This document shows positions 45,555 through 54,972 of a stretch of DNA of 64,000 nt, in pieces. The stretch covers positions 1-64,000 of the forward strand of contig JAQVVM010000021.1 in NCBI GenBank assembly GCA_028698995.1, given 5' to 3'. Position numbers and translations under genes: made by a program. The notes beneath the pieces are model-generated. The model saw nothing but the letters and a program-made list of their open reading frames with translations. It had not been told where the DNA came from and made no database searches. The stretch comes from Bacteroidales bacterium (lineage in GTDB: Bacteria; Bacteroidota; Bacteroidia; Bacteroidales; PXBB01). How positions within the stretch are numbered: the stretch's first letter is position 1; each line of letters begins with the position of its first letter.

Positions 45555-47975
45555 ATGGTGAATTATCTTAAAAAAGACATATACGAGCTTATTAGAAAAG
45601 ACATCAGTATATATGACTTTATTAAAGACTCCCCTTTAGAAGGATTTTCTTACTGGGATTTGCAAAAACCGGAGATAGAACCATCACATACTTGTTTCTG
45701 GACTAACTTGGGTTTCAAACCTGATGCCATTCCCCAGGTTTCAAATCTTAAATATGAAATTAACAGTGTTGATGATTTTAAATTGGCTCTTAATGATTTT
45801 TTAATACTCGTTAATAAATTAGATCATTCGAGCGACGAACTTGTAAGCTATATTCATAAAAACGGATCTACGATTCTCATTCGAAGCAGGGAACTGTCAG
45901 TTGAATCTAAAAAACTAAATACACTCAGTGAAATAGGTATTCATTACGATATTACAGTATTTAAAAACACTGATTCCGCTCTTATAAAATCGTTTGAAAA
46001 AACTAAGAAAGAAGAACTAGGACAGAAAGAAGAAGAAAAAATATTTCAAAATATTTTTCACCATATCAATAAAGGAGCTCTGGTATTATTACCTATAAAA
46101 AGGGGAGAAGATTTTATAATTCTTGATGCTAACAGTGCTGCCGAAAAAATTTGGCTTGCTCAAAAGAATGATTTTGTAAACAAAACGCTACTTCAGAAAT
46201 TTTCTCATATTGAAAACACATCTTTTTTTGAGGCATTAAAACAAGTTTATATTTCTGGGAAAGGACTTGAAGAGCCCTTGCTTTTTCAAGACAAAACAGA
46301 TAAAAAATGGAAAGAATACCATATTTTTAATTTACCTACAGGTGAAGTTGTTTCTGTTTTTGATGATGTTACCAAAAGAATAACGGCTGAAAATGAGTTA
46401 AAAGAACAACTTAAGGTTTCTAAAGCTGCTCAGGAAAAGGCCATCGAGAGTGAAAACAAATATAAAACAATACTAGATAACATAAATACCGGTGTAATCA
46501 TTTATAACACAGATAAATCTATTTCGTATTGTAATAAAATTGCATGTTGTGCTTTAGGTGTCAAGGATAAAGATATTATCAACAAAACTCATATTGATTT
46601 GGGTTGGATTTTCTTTCATAATGAAGAAACACCCTTTACAGAAGATGATTGTTTTATAAAAAGGGTCCTTAAATCTGGAGAAGAAGTTATTAATCAAAAT
46701 GTTGGCATCATGCATCCGGGGATGAACGAAAAGTCATGGATGATGGTAAGTGCCAAACCTCTCTTTGATAAAAGCAATAAGATAGATCAGGTTTTAGTTA
46801 GCTTTACAGATGTTTCCAAAAGCAAACATGAAGAAATTTCACTTATTGAGGCTAAGAAAAATGCTGAAGAACGTGATATGTTGAAGTCAGCATTTCTTGC
46901 AAACATGAGTCATGAAATCAGAACCCCCATGAATGGTATTCTTGGCTTCACTGAATTGCTTAAAGAGCCCGACTTAATGCCCGAGGAACAAAAGGAGTAT
47001 ATTGATATTATTGAAAAAAGCGGGCAACGTTTGTTAAGCATTATTAATGACATTATTGACATATCGAAGATAGAATCGGGACTTATGCAATTGGCATCTA
47101 CCGAAACCAATGTCAATGAGATAATGGACTTTACTTATAATTTTTTTAGACCCGAAATCGAAAATAAGGGCTTGCAGTTTATCTATAATCATAAACTATT
47201 GCAAAATGAAGCTATTATCAAAACTGATTCAGAAAAGCTATACGCCATCATGGGGAACCTTGTCAAAAATGCGATTAAATATAGTAAAGAAGGAAGTATA
47301 GAATTTGGCTGTGTCAGTAAGGGAAAATACCTTGAATTTTTTGTAAAAGATACAGGTATCGGTATTCCTGAAGAAAGACAAAAACATATTTTCAACCGAT
47401 TTATAAGGGTTCATTCTTCAAAAAACCATGCTGTGCAAGGTGCAGGATTAGGATTGTCAATTACAAAGGCATACGTAGAAATGATGGGAGGGAAAATTTG
47501 GTTCGAAAGTAAGGAAAATAAAGGTTCTGTTTTTTATTTTACATTACCTGCCAATGAGAAACAAGGTAAAAAGAGTACCATATCAGCAAAAGACAAACCT
47601 AAAGAAGGTAACAATCTTAAGGTGCTAATTGCCGAAGAAGATGAAACAGGTTATTTGCTTATTTCCTTAGCTTTAAGAAAAATTAATGCTGAAATAGTAA
47701 GAGCAAAAACCGGCAGGGAAGCTGTTGAAATTTGTATAGAAAAGCAAGATATTGATTTGGTTATGATGGACATTAAAATGCCCGAATTAAATGGTCTTGA
47801 TGCCACTCGTGAAATAAGAAAATTTAATAAAAATATTATTATTATTGCGCAAACAGCCTACGGCCTTTTGGGTGACAGAGAAAAAGCCCTAGATGCAGGT
47901 TGTAATGACTATATGACCAAGCCTATAAGACAATCCGAATTATTGGCATTGTTGAAAAATTATTTTTCTTTCTAA
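45555..47975 (+). CDS. Soluble hybrid sensor histidine kinase with PAS domains and a receiver
   Basis: This 806-residue protein has no clear membrane helix. Three PAS-like regions lie at about residues 15-140, 170-275 and 300-420 (VSVFDDVTKRITAENEL marks the end of the second). A histidine kinase core follows: HisKA with the phosphoacceptor His453 in FLANMSHEIRTPMNGI, and an HATPase domain with the N-box NLVKNAIKYS and G-boxes DTGIGIPEER and GAGLGLSITKAYVEMMGG. A C-terminal receiver domain carries phosphoacceptor Asp739 (MMDIKMPELNG) and Lys in YMTKPI. It probably senses a cytoplasmic signal and passes phosphate to an unseen regulator. It meets the next gene in convergent orientation with a 13-bp gap. 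Confidence 0.93.
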   Translation: MVNYLKKDIYELIRKDISIYDFIKDSPLEGFSYWDLQKPEIEPSHTCFWTNLGFKPDAIPQVSNLKYEINSVDDFKLALNDFLILVNKLDHSSDELVSYIHKNGSTILIRSRELSVESKKLNTLSEIGIHYDITVFKNTDSALIKSFEKTKKEELGQKEEEKIFQNIFHHINKGALVLLPIKRGEDFIILDANSAAEKIWLAQKNDFVNKTLLQKFSHIENTSFFEALKQVYISGKGLEEPLLFQDKTDKKWKEYHIFNLPTGEVVSVFDDVTKRITAENELKEQLKVSKAAQEKAIESENKYKTILDNINTGVIIYNTDKSISYCNKIACCALGVKDKDIINKTHIDLGWIFFHNEETPFTEDDCFIKRVLKSGEEVINQNVGIMHPGMNEKSWMMVSAKPLFDKSNKIDQVLVSFTDVSKSKHEEISLIEAKKNAEERDMLKSAFLANMSHEIRTPMNGILGFTELLKEPDLMPEEQKEYIDIIEKSGQRLLSIINDIIDISKIESGLMQLASTETNVNEIMDFTYNFFRPEIENKGLQFIYNHKLLQNEAIIKTDSEKLYAIMGNLVKNAIKYSKEGSIEFGCVSKGKYLEFFVKDTGIGIPEERQKHIFNRFIRVHSSKNHAVQGAGLGLSITKAYVEMMGGKIWFESKENKGSVFYFTLPANEKQGKKSTISAKDKPKEGNNLKVLIAEEDETGYLLISLALRKINAEIVRAKTGREAVEICIEKQDIDLVMMDIKMPELNGLDATREIRKFNKNIIIIAQTAYGLLGDREKALDAGCNDYMTKPIRQSELLALLKNYFSF

Positions 47976-47988
47976 AAGTTTCAGAAAA

Positions 47989-48642
47989 TTATTCCTTTTG
48001 TCCTGCATCAATGGATTTGCCCTCTGTTAGATGATAGGCATATTCAATTATTCTCAGAGTATCGTTATGCTGACTACAGTATAATTTGACCCATCCGTAG
48101 TTGTAGTCGCTTCCAGTAGCAAAACGAAATGCCAGATATTTATCACCCTGTCCCTGAAATTGCCCTGCATTCATAAATGTACCAAGAACACTTGTGTTTT
48201 GAGACCAGTTGCCGGAAGCACCAATTTCGGCATTTTCTTCCAGTGCATCAGGATATCCATAAGTCGAATTATCGAGAATCTGAATTCTTACGGGAACTAC
48301 ACGAGCTGCCATGGAATCAAGGTAAGCCGGTAATTGCTGGTTGAATTTATTCAAGTCAATAATTTCAAAGTGGACATCTGTTAAACGGTCTTTATTAAAA
48401 TCAAATGATTTGTACCCTGTAGATATGATGGTGTCATCAACCAAACCATTTAAAATGCTGTCAACATAAAGTGAAATTGAATCATTGCTGTTCTGTAAAA
48501 TATTCATATCCCTTATCAACACATATTCCTTGTTAACGCTTGCATAATAGACCGAGTTGGTTTGCTTGTTTTTATCTTTGTCGCAACTATAAGTTACTAA
48601 AAGCGGTAACATTATAATTATTAATAAGAGGAGATTTTTCAT
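47989..48642 (-). CDS. Lipoprotein of unknown function
   Basis: This 217-residue protein has a lipoprotein signal peptide (MKNLLLLIIIMLPLLVTYSC, Cys at residue 20). A mature domain of alternating beta strands follows, with no motif I can assign (WSQNTSVLGTFMNAGQFQGQ, FATGSDYNYGWVKLYCSQHN). The segment FAT-SDYNYGWVKLYCS and the final IIEYAYHLTEGKSIDAGQ recall secreted proteins whose last strands end in a Tyr/Gly turn. It is the last gene of a minus-strand run with rnz and a T9SS cargo gene. Confidence 0.75.
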   Translation of the reverse strand: MKNLLLLIIIMLPLLVTYSCDKDKNKQTNSVYYASVNKEYVLIRDMNILQNSNDSISLYVDSILNGLVDDTIISTGYKSFDFNKDRLTDVHFEIIDLNKFNQQLPAYLDSMAARVVPVRIQILDNSTYGYPDALEENAEIGASGNWSQNTSVLGTFMNAGQFQGQGDKYLAFRFATGSDYNYGWVKLYCSQHNDTLRIIEYAYHLTEGKSIDAGQKE

Positions 48643-48697
48643 AATTATGGTTTTTAGTTGATTTAAAACGAGAAATCTCCTCCAATATTATTTAGCT

Positions 48698-49612
48698 CTA
48701 AAGTATTTGATAAGTCATACCTTCTTCTGCTGCTGCTGAATTTTCAAATATACTGCATGCTTCTTCCACAAGAAGGTCAACAGAAGTGTAACGGGCAGAA
48801 AAATGCCCGATAAGCAATCGTTTGACATGAGACTTCAAAGCAATTGTTGCAGCCTCCATTGCTGTGGAATGAAATCTTTCCTTTGCTTTTTCCTTAAGAT
48901 TTTCTTCAAAGGTGGCTTCATGATAAAGTAAATCAGCACCTTGTATAAAAGGAATAACATCTTCGTGGTAAACAGTATCAGAACAATAAGCATAAGCTCT
49001 TGGTGAACTTTCCGGTAGAGTTATCAATGTTGTATCAATGATTTTTCCGTTGTTGTCAGCTACATCCCTACCCATTTTAATACTTTTTATATCATCATGA
49101 CTTAAATTATATTCAGAGATGGCTTCTTTCTTTATGTTTTTTCCCTTTTGTTTTTCTTTAAAAAGAAAACCGAATGTATCTATTCTATGATTTAGGTTAA
49201 ATGATGAGACTTCTAAAAAATTATTTGAATAAATTATACCCTGATGCGATGTTTCAAGTTTGTGAAATACCAAAGGGTAGTTCAATTGAGAATTGCCTAC
49301 ACTCAGGTGCAGATTGATTATTTCTTCGAGCTCTTTAGGGGCAAATAAATGAAGTTCGTGTTCTCTACCGGTAAGATGGTACGAAAAGAGAAGTCCCATC
49401 AATCCCAAGTAATGATCGCCATGAAGGTGACTGATAAAAATATGGTTTATTCGGTGTGATTTTAATTTCAGTTGCTGCATTTTTTTCTGCGTACCTTCAC
49501 CACAATCAACCAAGAAATAAGAATTGTTATGGGTTATTAGTTGAGCACTGGGATTTCCCTCTATAGTAGGCAAAGCCGAATTACACCCAAGAATTGTTAC
49601 AGAAAACTGCAT
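48698..49612 (-). CDS. rnz: Ribonuclease Z
   Basis: This 304-residue metallo-beta-lactamase-fold endonuclease trims the 3' ends of tRNA precursors. The zinc motif HLHGDH is at residues 62-67. Family motifs also include FLVDCGEGTQKKM near the N-terminus, the exosite region around residues 150-190, and YCSDTVYHEDVIPFIQGADLLYHEATF with the second metal-site residues, then HFSARY. The length fits the bacterial short form. It is a housekeeping enzyme placed 3 bp downstream of a T9SS cargo gene, so the two are probably co-transcribed. Confidence 0.95.
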   Translation of the reverse strand: MQFSVTILGCNSALPTIEGNPSAQLITHNNSYFLVDCGEGTQKKMQQLKLKSHRINHIFISHLHGDHYLGLMGLLFSYHLTGREHELHLFAPKELEEIINLHLSVGNSQLNYPLVFHKLETSHQGIIYSNNFLEVSSFNLNHRIDTFGFLFKEKQKGKNIKKEAISEYNLSHDDIKSIKMGRDVADNNGKIIDTTLITLPESSPRAYAYCSDTVYHEDVIPFIQGADLLYHEATFEENLKEKAKERFHSTAMEAATIALKSHVKRLLIGHFSARYTSVDLLVEEACSIFENSAAAEEGMTYQIL

Positions 49613-49615
49613 GTT

Positions 49616-50362
49616 TCAATCTCTCTTCATCATTTTACCTGTTTGGTAAAAGTTGTTTCCCTTAATAACATAAAAATACAAACCGCTGCTACCGTCAATA
49701 GCCATTTTATGCTTATTCAAACCTGTCATACAATTAAGAAAAGTATGATAAGAAAGCTGCCCAATATTATTATAAACAGAAATTTCAAGTTGGTCAGTAT
49801 TTTCGGTAAAAAATTCAATAGTAGTTTCCTTGTTGAAAGGATTTGGGTAGTTGGTAACCGATTCATTTTCAACAGAATTATTATCCACATATACCATAGT
49901 GTCGAGCACATGAATCGTGTAATATGTCTGATTATCAATAAATCCCTGAGCAATGTTATTTACCCAGCTTTCGAGCGTAATTGTAATGGGATAAGAACCC
50001 ACATCGGCGATACCGGGTGTACCGGAAATTAATACACAACCAGCTGAGGATCCATGAATATAGCCATTTGTAGGATTTCCGCTATAGGTAAACCCGGGAG
50101 GCAAACCGGTAACATTAACAACACCGATTGAATCAATAATAAAATACATAGGCCCAAGACCCAAATCAAGAGTTGTATCATAAGGAACTATAACAGTAAC
50201 AATTTCACTGTAAAATGTATTTACATATGCCGGAGGCAAACCGGTCATGCTATCAGGATAAATTCCTGATGAGGGGTAGCTTCCTGGTACACAAGGCTGT
50301 GCCTGTAGTTGTGAAGCGAAGAAAATAAAAATCACGACACAAAATAAGGTAGTCTTTTTCAT
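49616..50362 (-). CDS. Secreted T9SS type A sorting domain protein of unknown function
   Basis: This 248-residue protein has a signal peptide (MKKTTLFCVVIFIFFASQLQAQ) and a Cys and Pro-rich N-terminal segment (PCVPGSYPSSGIYPDSMTGLPPA). A beta-sandwich region (residues about 45-165) contains GLPPGFTYSGNPTNGYIHGSSAGCVLISG, a pattern of putative Ig/cadherin-like domains of Bacteroidota. The last ~70 residues (NYPNPFNKETTIEF to GKMMKRD) are a T9SS sorting domain. It is first in a run with rnz. No function is assigned. Confidence 0.87.
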   Translation of the reverse strand: MKKTTLFCVVIFIFFASQLQAQPCVPGSYPSSGIYPDSMTGLPPAYVNTFYSEIVTVIVPYDTTLDLGLGPMYFIIDSIGVVNVTGLPPGFTYSGNPTNGYIHGSSAGCVLISGTPGIADVGSYPITITLESWVNNIAQGFIDNQTYYTIHVLDTMVYVDNNSVENESVTNYPNPFNKETTIEFFTENTDQLEISVYNNIGQLSYHTFLNCMTGLNKHKMAIDGSSGLYFYVIKGNNFYQTGKMMKRD

Positions 50363-50577
50363 AATACGTAGTAATTAATTTAACATCTTTTTCATTGGTG
50401 TAAAAATAATAAAATTAAATTGCATGTTTCTATTTTTTTGCTGTTTAATCTAACCTCTTAAATTAATTTTCTTTAAAATCCGAAAATAATTTAGTTGTCT
50501 AAAAATAATTATAAAACAAATTCTATCAAAAGTCATTTATTTGCTATAATTTTACAATGAAATCATGCATTTCATTT

Positions 50578-51969
50578 ATGAAAAAAAAACTCATTCTGGT
50601 TTTTCCTGTTGAAAGAACTATTGTGAATTTTAATGCCATTGCTCCCCCCTTAGGATTAGGTATTATCGCAGCTCTGACACCTAAACACTGGGACGTAGAA
50701 ATTATTGACGAAAACTTTGAATATTTCAAATACAGGACTGCAGACCTGATTGGCATCACCTCATGGACTTCAAATATCAACCGTGCTTATGAAATTGCAC
50801 AACTCTGCAAATCAAATAACACACCTGTTGTAATGGGAGGACCACATGTTTCAGCTTTACCAGAAGAAGCTCTTGATTATTGCGATTTTGTGGTAACAGG
50901 TATGGGAGAAGAAACCTGGCCTCTTTTTCTGGACGATTTTGAAAATGTTAGAGCAGAAAGGTTATATCAAGGAATTCTCAGCGATAAATTTGTTAAACCA
51001 CGACATGAATTATTTCATAAGGATTACATTTTGGGAGCCATTCAAACAACACGCGGCTGTCCGATGAACTGCGAGTTTTGTTTCATTCCCACCTATAATG
51101 GGTCCAAATATTATCGTAAGAATCCGGATGATGTTGTATCAGAATTGAAGGAAATCCCACAGAAATTTGTTTTCTTTATTGATGATAATCTTGGTGGGTT
51201 TAACAAAAACCACGAAAAAGAAGCTGTTTTACTTTTTGATAAAATGATTGAAGGTAAAATTAATAAATACTGGTACACACAAACATCTTTGAATATAGCA
51301 CTTAATGAAGAATTCCTTAAGAAAGCCAAACTTAGCGGTTGTGGTTCAGTACTTATTGGTTTTGAAGCTGAAACAGAAGAAGCTCTGAAGTCCATTAATA
51401 AAACTCTTAATATTAAGCTTAATCCTTCTCTTTATAATGATTATATTAAAAAGATTCATAAGTGTGGTATTTCAGTCATTGCCACCTCAATTTTTGGTTT
51501 AGAAAATGACACCATTGATTCAATGGAAAAAAGAGCTGATTTTCTCAAACAAATTAAGTCAGCGGTTATATTATCAACTTTTTTAACTGCTTTTCCCGGT
51601 ACACGTTTTTATGACAGGATGAAAAAGGACGATAGGCTGATTTACAACAACTATCCACATGACTGGAAATATTACAACTGTATGCGGCTTACAATAAAAC
51701 CTGCTGAAACAAATCGATATGATGTTTATGAAAAAAACATAACCAGAATAATGATAAAACCATTTAACCCATTGAGGTTGTTAATTAGAGCTGTCAGAAC
51801 TTTTTTGGTAACACGGGACATTATTATTCTATTACATGCTACTTCTACCAATTTTAAATACCGGAATTTTATACTCAGGAAAAAACATTCATACTATAGA
51901 TTACGTCTTATTCTTTCAAAAATTCTTTATGGTAATCGCACTTCAAATCGCCTCTCCAAAAAGACTTGA
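50578..51969 (+). CDS. B12-binding-domain radical SAM protein
   Basis: This protein of about 463 residues has an N-terminal cobalamin-binding-like Rossmann region (KKLILVFPVERTI, LGIIAALTPKHWDVEIIDE, PVVMGGPHVSALPEEAL). A radical SAM core follows with CxxxCxxC in GCPMNCEFC (Cys 161, 165 and 168 with this start). I prefer ATG 50578 because the family begins just before the first strand; an in-frame ATG at 50557 adds seven residues. Such enzymes methylate or rearrange unreactive carbons in lipids, hopanoids or secondary metabolites. Its 3' end overlaps the convergent GT39-like gene by 62 bp. The substrate is unknown. Confidence 0.88.
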   Translation: MKKKLILVFPVERTIVNFNAIAPPLGLGIIAALTPKHWDVEIIDENFEYFKYRTADLIGITSWTSNINRAYEIAQLCKSNNTPVVMGGPHVSALPEEALDYCDFVVTGMGEETWPLFLDDFENVRAERLYQGILSDKFVKPRHELFHKDYILGAIQTTRGCPMNCEFCFIPTYNGSKYYRKNPDDVVSELKEIPQKFVFFIDDNLGGFNKNHEKEAVLLFDKMIEGKINKYWYTQTSLNIALNEEFLKKAKLSGCGSVLIGFEAETEEALKSINKTLNIKLNPSLYNDYIKKIHKCGISVIATSIFGLENDTIDSMEKRADFLKQIKSAVILSTFLTAFPGTRFYDRMKKDDRLIYNNYPHDWKYYNCMRLTIKPAETNRYDVYEKNITRIMIKPFNPLRLLIRAVRTFLVTRDIIILLHATSTNFKYRNFILRKKHSYYRLRLILSKILYGNRTSNRLSKKT

Positions 51970-53626
51970 AGTAATATAGGGAGCAGAAAAAAGAATGAAC
52001 ACTTAACAATGCAAAAAGACTTGCTAAAACATCAAAATAGCGGCTGTTTCCATAAGCCAGAACAGTAAAAATAACCAGATTAAAAAACACCCAATTGAAT
52101 GACAATGGAGGCAAATCTTTTTGTTTACTAAAAAAAACCAATAAAAGAGCAAAGCCGTAGGCTATGAGCAAGAAACAATTTATTTCAGGGATAAAACTAA
52201 AAGCAATCACAAACAGAATTGATATAATACCTGAAATTCTTTTATATATTAACGGCCATTTCATCTCATTCAGTTTCTGAAAAAGAAAACTCAGCACAAA
52301 AAAGAGAAAAAAAAGCTTTATGTATATATTATCTCTGAACGCTGTTTCAATTTTGCTACCAGCCAGAAGATACAGAAATTTGGGATGCTCTTTGTAAAAG
52401 CCGAAAACACGTAAAAATGAAATTTGTCCTTCCTTCCCATCATTTCTATAATAACTCTGAGCATTATAGCGCCAAAGTTTACTTGCCCAACCGTCAGTTA
52501 CATACTCATTATGCGCATCAAGAGCCATGTTTTTAGCCGGAGAAAGAAATATTAAGAACACAGACGGTGCATCAATAAGCTCCTGCATCAGGCTAATTTT
52601 ATGAAAATCAATATTGCTTTCATTTATGGTTTCTACATTTAATCCGAAATAAGCGGCATCTCTTAAAACAGAATCTTGAATAATACCTATTTCAGATTCT
52701 GAAAACTCTTTCTTGGGCATCAGAATCATGCCATAACGGGGTGCACCTGTGGAAATAATTTCTGCTTTTTTCTCTTTGTCCAAAGATATATCCGTAATAG
52801 TGTTAAGAACTATCACAGATTCTTTTTTAAGATCAGCTAAAACACCAAATGCATACAGATGCCATGGCAATAAAATTAAAAGGTTAATAATAACAAATGC
52901 AAGTAATTGATACAATGCTTTTAAATCTCTTTCTTTAACAATTCCAATAAAAAGGAAAGTGCCCATAAAACCAAGAACCAAAATCATACTGGCGTGAAAC
53001 AGTAAACTGACAGACAATAGTGTTGATGCCAAAATTAAATATTTGAAAGACCTTGTTTTGAGGAATCCCTGAAATACATAAACATACATGGTAACTAAAA
53101 ACAGAGTAACCACTTGTCCCGGCAAAAAAATATTTGCCATTTTATGGGCATAAATCATAAAAAGGAAGCCACTAAGAATACCTATCCAGAAGCCATTTTT
53201 CCCAAAGAATCTTAAACTTATAAAAGGTAAAAGTGAAGCCAATAAACACAGAAGAAACAATTGTAACAAAACAATAACGACAGGGTTAATGCCACTAATT
53301 TTATAAATTATTCCTATTAAGAGAGGGTACAATGGAGGTCGGTGTATATTTGGAATGCCTTTAAGCAATTCCTGTTTGTCGAAAACATTTTTATCAATGT
53401 GACCGAATTTATAGGTTTCAGGATTTTCATAATTACCTGAAATATGAAAACCATGCCCCTTGGCAAAATTTACAGCAATCGTCTGATAATCCCATTCATC
53501 ACTGCCATAATGTACATCAATGCGATTGGTCAAATTGACATGAAAAACATAAAATAAAAAATACAATATACAGAGAATCAAACAAATAGTCTTTTGAACA
53601 GATGAACGTTGGATGTGGTTATTCAT
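51908..53626 (-). CDS. GT39-like (PMT/ArnT-type) multi-pass membrane glycosyltransferase
   Basis: This protein of about 572 residues has twelve or so membrane helices. After the first helix comes an acidic extracytoplasmic loop (HYGSDEWDYQTIAVNFAKG) and a conserved RPPLYPLLIGIIYKI segment, as in dolichyl-phosphate-mannose-type mannosyltransferases and ArnT, where the acidic residues act in catalysis. It would move a sugar from a polyprenyl carrier to a periplasmic acceptor. I start it at ATG 53626; in-frame upstream codons only offer TTG 53668 overlapping the preceding gene. It overlaps the radical SAM gene antisense at 51908-51969. The adjacent SGNH hydrolase may act on the same product. Confidence 0.78.
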   Translation of the reverse strand: MNNHIQRSSVQKTICLILCILYFLFYVFHVNLTNRIDVHYGSDEWDYQTIAVNFAKGHGFHISGNYENPETYKFGHIDKNVFDKQELLKGIPNIHRPPLYPLLIGIIYKISGINPVVIVLLQLFLLCLLASLLPFISLRFFGKNGFWIGILSGFLFMIYAHKMANIFLPGQVVTLFLVTMYVYVFQGFLKTRSFKYLILASTLLSVSLLFHASMILVLGFMGTFLFIGIVKERDLKALYQLLAFVIINLLILLPWHLYAFGVLADLKKESVIVLNTITDISLDKEKKAEIISTGAPRYGMILMPKKEFSESEIGIIQDSVLRDAAYFGLNVETINESNIDFHKISLMQELIDAPSVFLIFLSPAKNMALDAHNEYVTDGWASKLWRYNAQSYYRNDGKEGQISFLRVFGFYKEHPKFLYLLAGSKIETAFRDNIYIKLFFLFFVLSFLFQKLNEMKWPLIYKRISGIISILFVIAFSFIPEINCFLLIAYGFALLLVFFSKQKDLPPLSFNWVFFNLVIFTVLAYGNSRYFDVLASLFALLSVHSFFCSLYYFKSFWRGDLKCDYHKEFLKE

Positions 53627-53660
53627 CTGAGAAACGAATTTTACAAATATGGAGAGAAAA

Positions 53661-54896
53661 TTATTCAATTTTTATCAGGTCACGGTTTTTAATAAATGTA
53701 GCTACAGCTTCGGCAAATACATCATATCCTGCTCCATTGTGATGATTGTCAATAGGCCAATAATATTTATAAATATTGCTGTCATCCATTTGTTTTTCAT
53801 TTACAAAGTAAGGTAAAATATCAACAACACACAAAGATGTGTCATTTATAAATGCAGGGCTAAAAAAGGAGTAAAAATATGATTTATTAAGTACTTCATG
53901 AAGTTGAGGATGTAAAATGATAATAGAAGGTAAGGTTCTGGTATTTTCATGTTTTAGCAATTCATGGGTAATTAGCCTAATTTTATCAACGGCTTCGTGT
54001 GCTAATCCGAGATGAGCTTCAGGTCTTAAGAAGTGATAGTCATATCCCAACAAATTGTGAACTATGAGCCTGAATAGAAAACTGTAGGCATAAATGCCAA
54101 TCCATTCAGGAGCTTCTTTATATACCACACTGCCATCAGATTTAAACCTTTCTTCTCCTCCCCTGAAAATGAAATCACTGATATCTGTAGTATTTATAGC
54201 AAATAGCAACAAGTCCGGTTCAAGAACAAATAGTTTATCCCGGAGCAACACGTAACTAAAAAAAGGATCACTCCCTGTAATTCCGGCATTAATAATTTCA
54301 ATTTTTTGCGGAAAGTAATAATTCCTTAGTTTTTCTTCTAGAAGCTTTGGCCATGCTGAATCCTGTGTGGCACCGGCACCCTCTGTAAATGAATCTCCCA
54401 TAGCCAAAATTCTGAATACGCTACTGTCTTTTTTAATAGAATATTCTTTATCTGGCAATCCGAAAGAATTATAACTTCTTGTTAAAGAAAACTCAATATT
54501 GTGCTCAGTCGACTCCTGTTGATAATTATCTGTAAGATAGCATGTTGCAGGGGCTTTAAAATTGGCAATGCTGTAAACTCCAAATTTTTTTTCAAAATAG
54601 GTGGCATTCATTCCATTTAAACGCAGACCAATTTCAACCACTAAAAGCACTGAAAAAACAGATATTGAAAGCAGTTTCAATTTGTCTGATAAAAATTTCC
54701 CCTTTTTAAAAAAGCGAAGGCCTAAAACAATAAAAAGAAACAATACGATATAAATAGAAATATGAAGGGAAAGGGCTCTAAAATGATTCAGGCCTTCCAG
54801 ACCCGCATTCTGCAACCGATATAGTTCTATTAAACCCGCTGTTAAAAAAACACAGCCCAGCAATATAAGTAAATATGCAACCTTGTTTCTTAGCAT
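53661..54896 (-). CDS. SGNH/GDSL hydrolase family protein with N-terminal membrane helices
   Basis: This 411-residue protein has three hydrophobic segments in the first ~100 residues (about 8-25, 43-62, 70-90). The rest is an SGNH domain: block I MGDSFTEGAGATQDSAWP carries the nucleophile Ser, block II is INAGITGSDPF with Gly, and block V is IDNHHNGAGYDVFAEAV with the catalytic Asp and His. Such enzymes are acyl-ester hydrolases or O-acetyltransferases acting on glycans. It probably removes or adds an acyl group on an envelope glycan, and the following GT39-like gene supports this. An exact -7 motif lies only 8 bp above its ATG. Confidence 0.87.
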   Translation of the reverse strand: MLRNKVAYLLILLGCVFLTAGLIELYRLQNAGLEGLNHFRALSLHISIYIVLFLFIVLGLRFFKKGKFLSDKLKLLSISVFSVLLVVEIGLRLNGMNATYFEKKFGVYSIANFKAPATCYLTDNYQQESTEHNIEFSLTRSYNSFGLPDKEYSIKKDSSVFRILAMGDSFTEGAGATQDSAWPKLLEEKLRNYYFPQKIEIINAGITGSDPFFSYVLLRDKLFVLEPDLLLFAINTTDISDFIFRGGEERFKSDGSVVYKEAPEWIGIYAYSFLFRLIVHNLLGYDYHFLRPEAHLGLAHEAVDKIRLITHELLKHENTRTLPSIIILHPQLHEVLNKSYFYSFFSPAFINDTSLCVVDILPYFVNEKQMDDSNIYKYYWPIDNHHNGAGYDVFAEAVATFIKNRDLIKIE

Positions 54897-54904
54897 TTTT
54901 CATA

Positions 54905-54912
54905 CAAAAGTA
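54905..54912 (-). promoter_or_regulatory. Putative -7 element of the SGNH hydrolase gene
   Basis: The minus strand reads TACTTTTG, an exact TAnnTTTG match ending 8 bp before the start codon at 54896. The transcript would have almost no leader. Confidence 0.4.
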
Positions 54913-54972
54913 AGAAAGTTTGATAAAAAATATCTAATATTGCGAAGAGGTTAACTAAAATAAAAATCAAGC

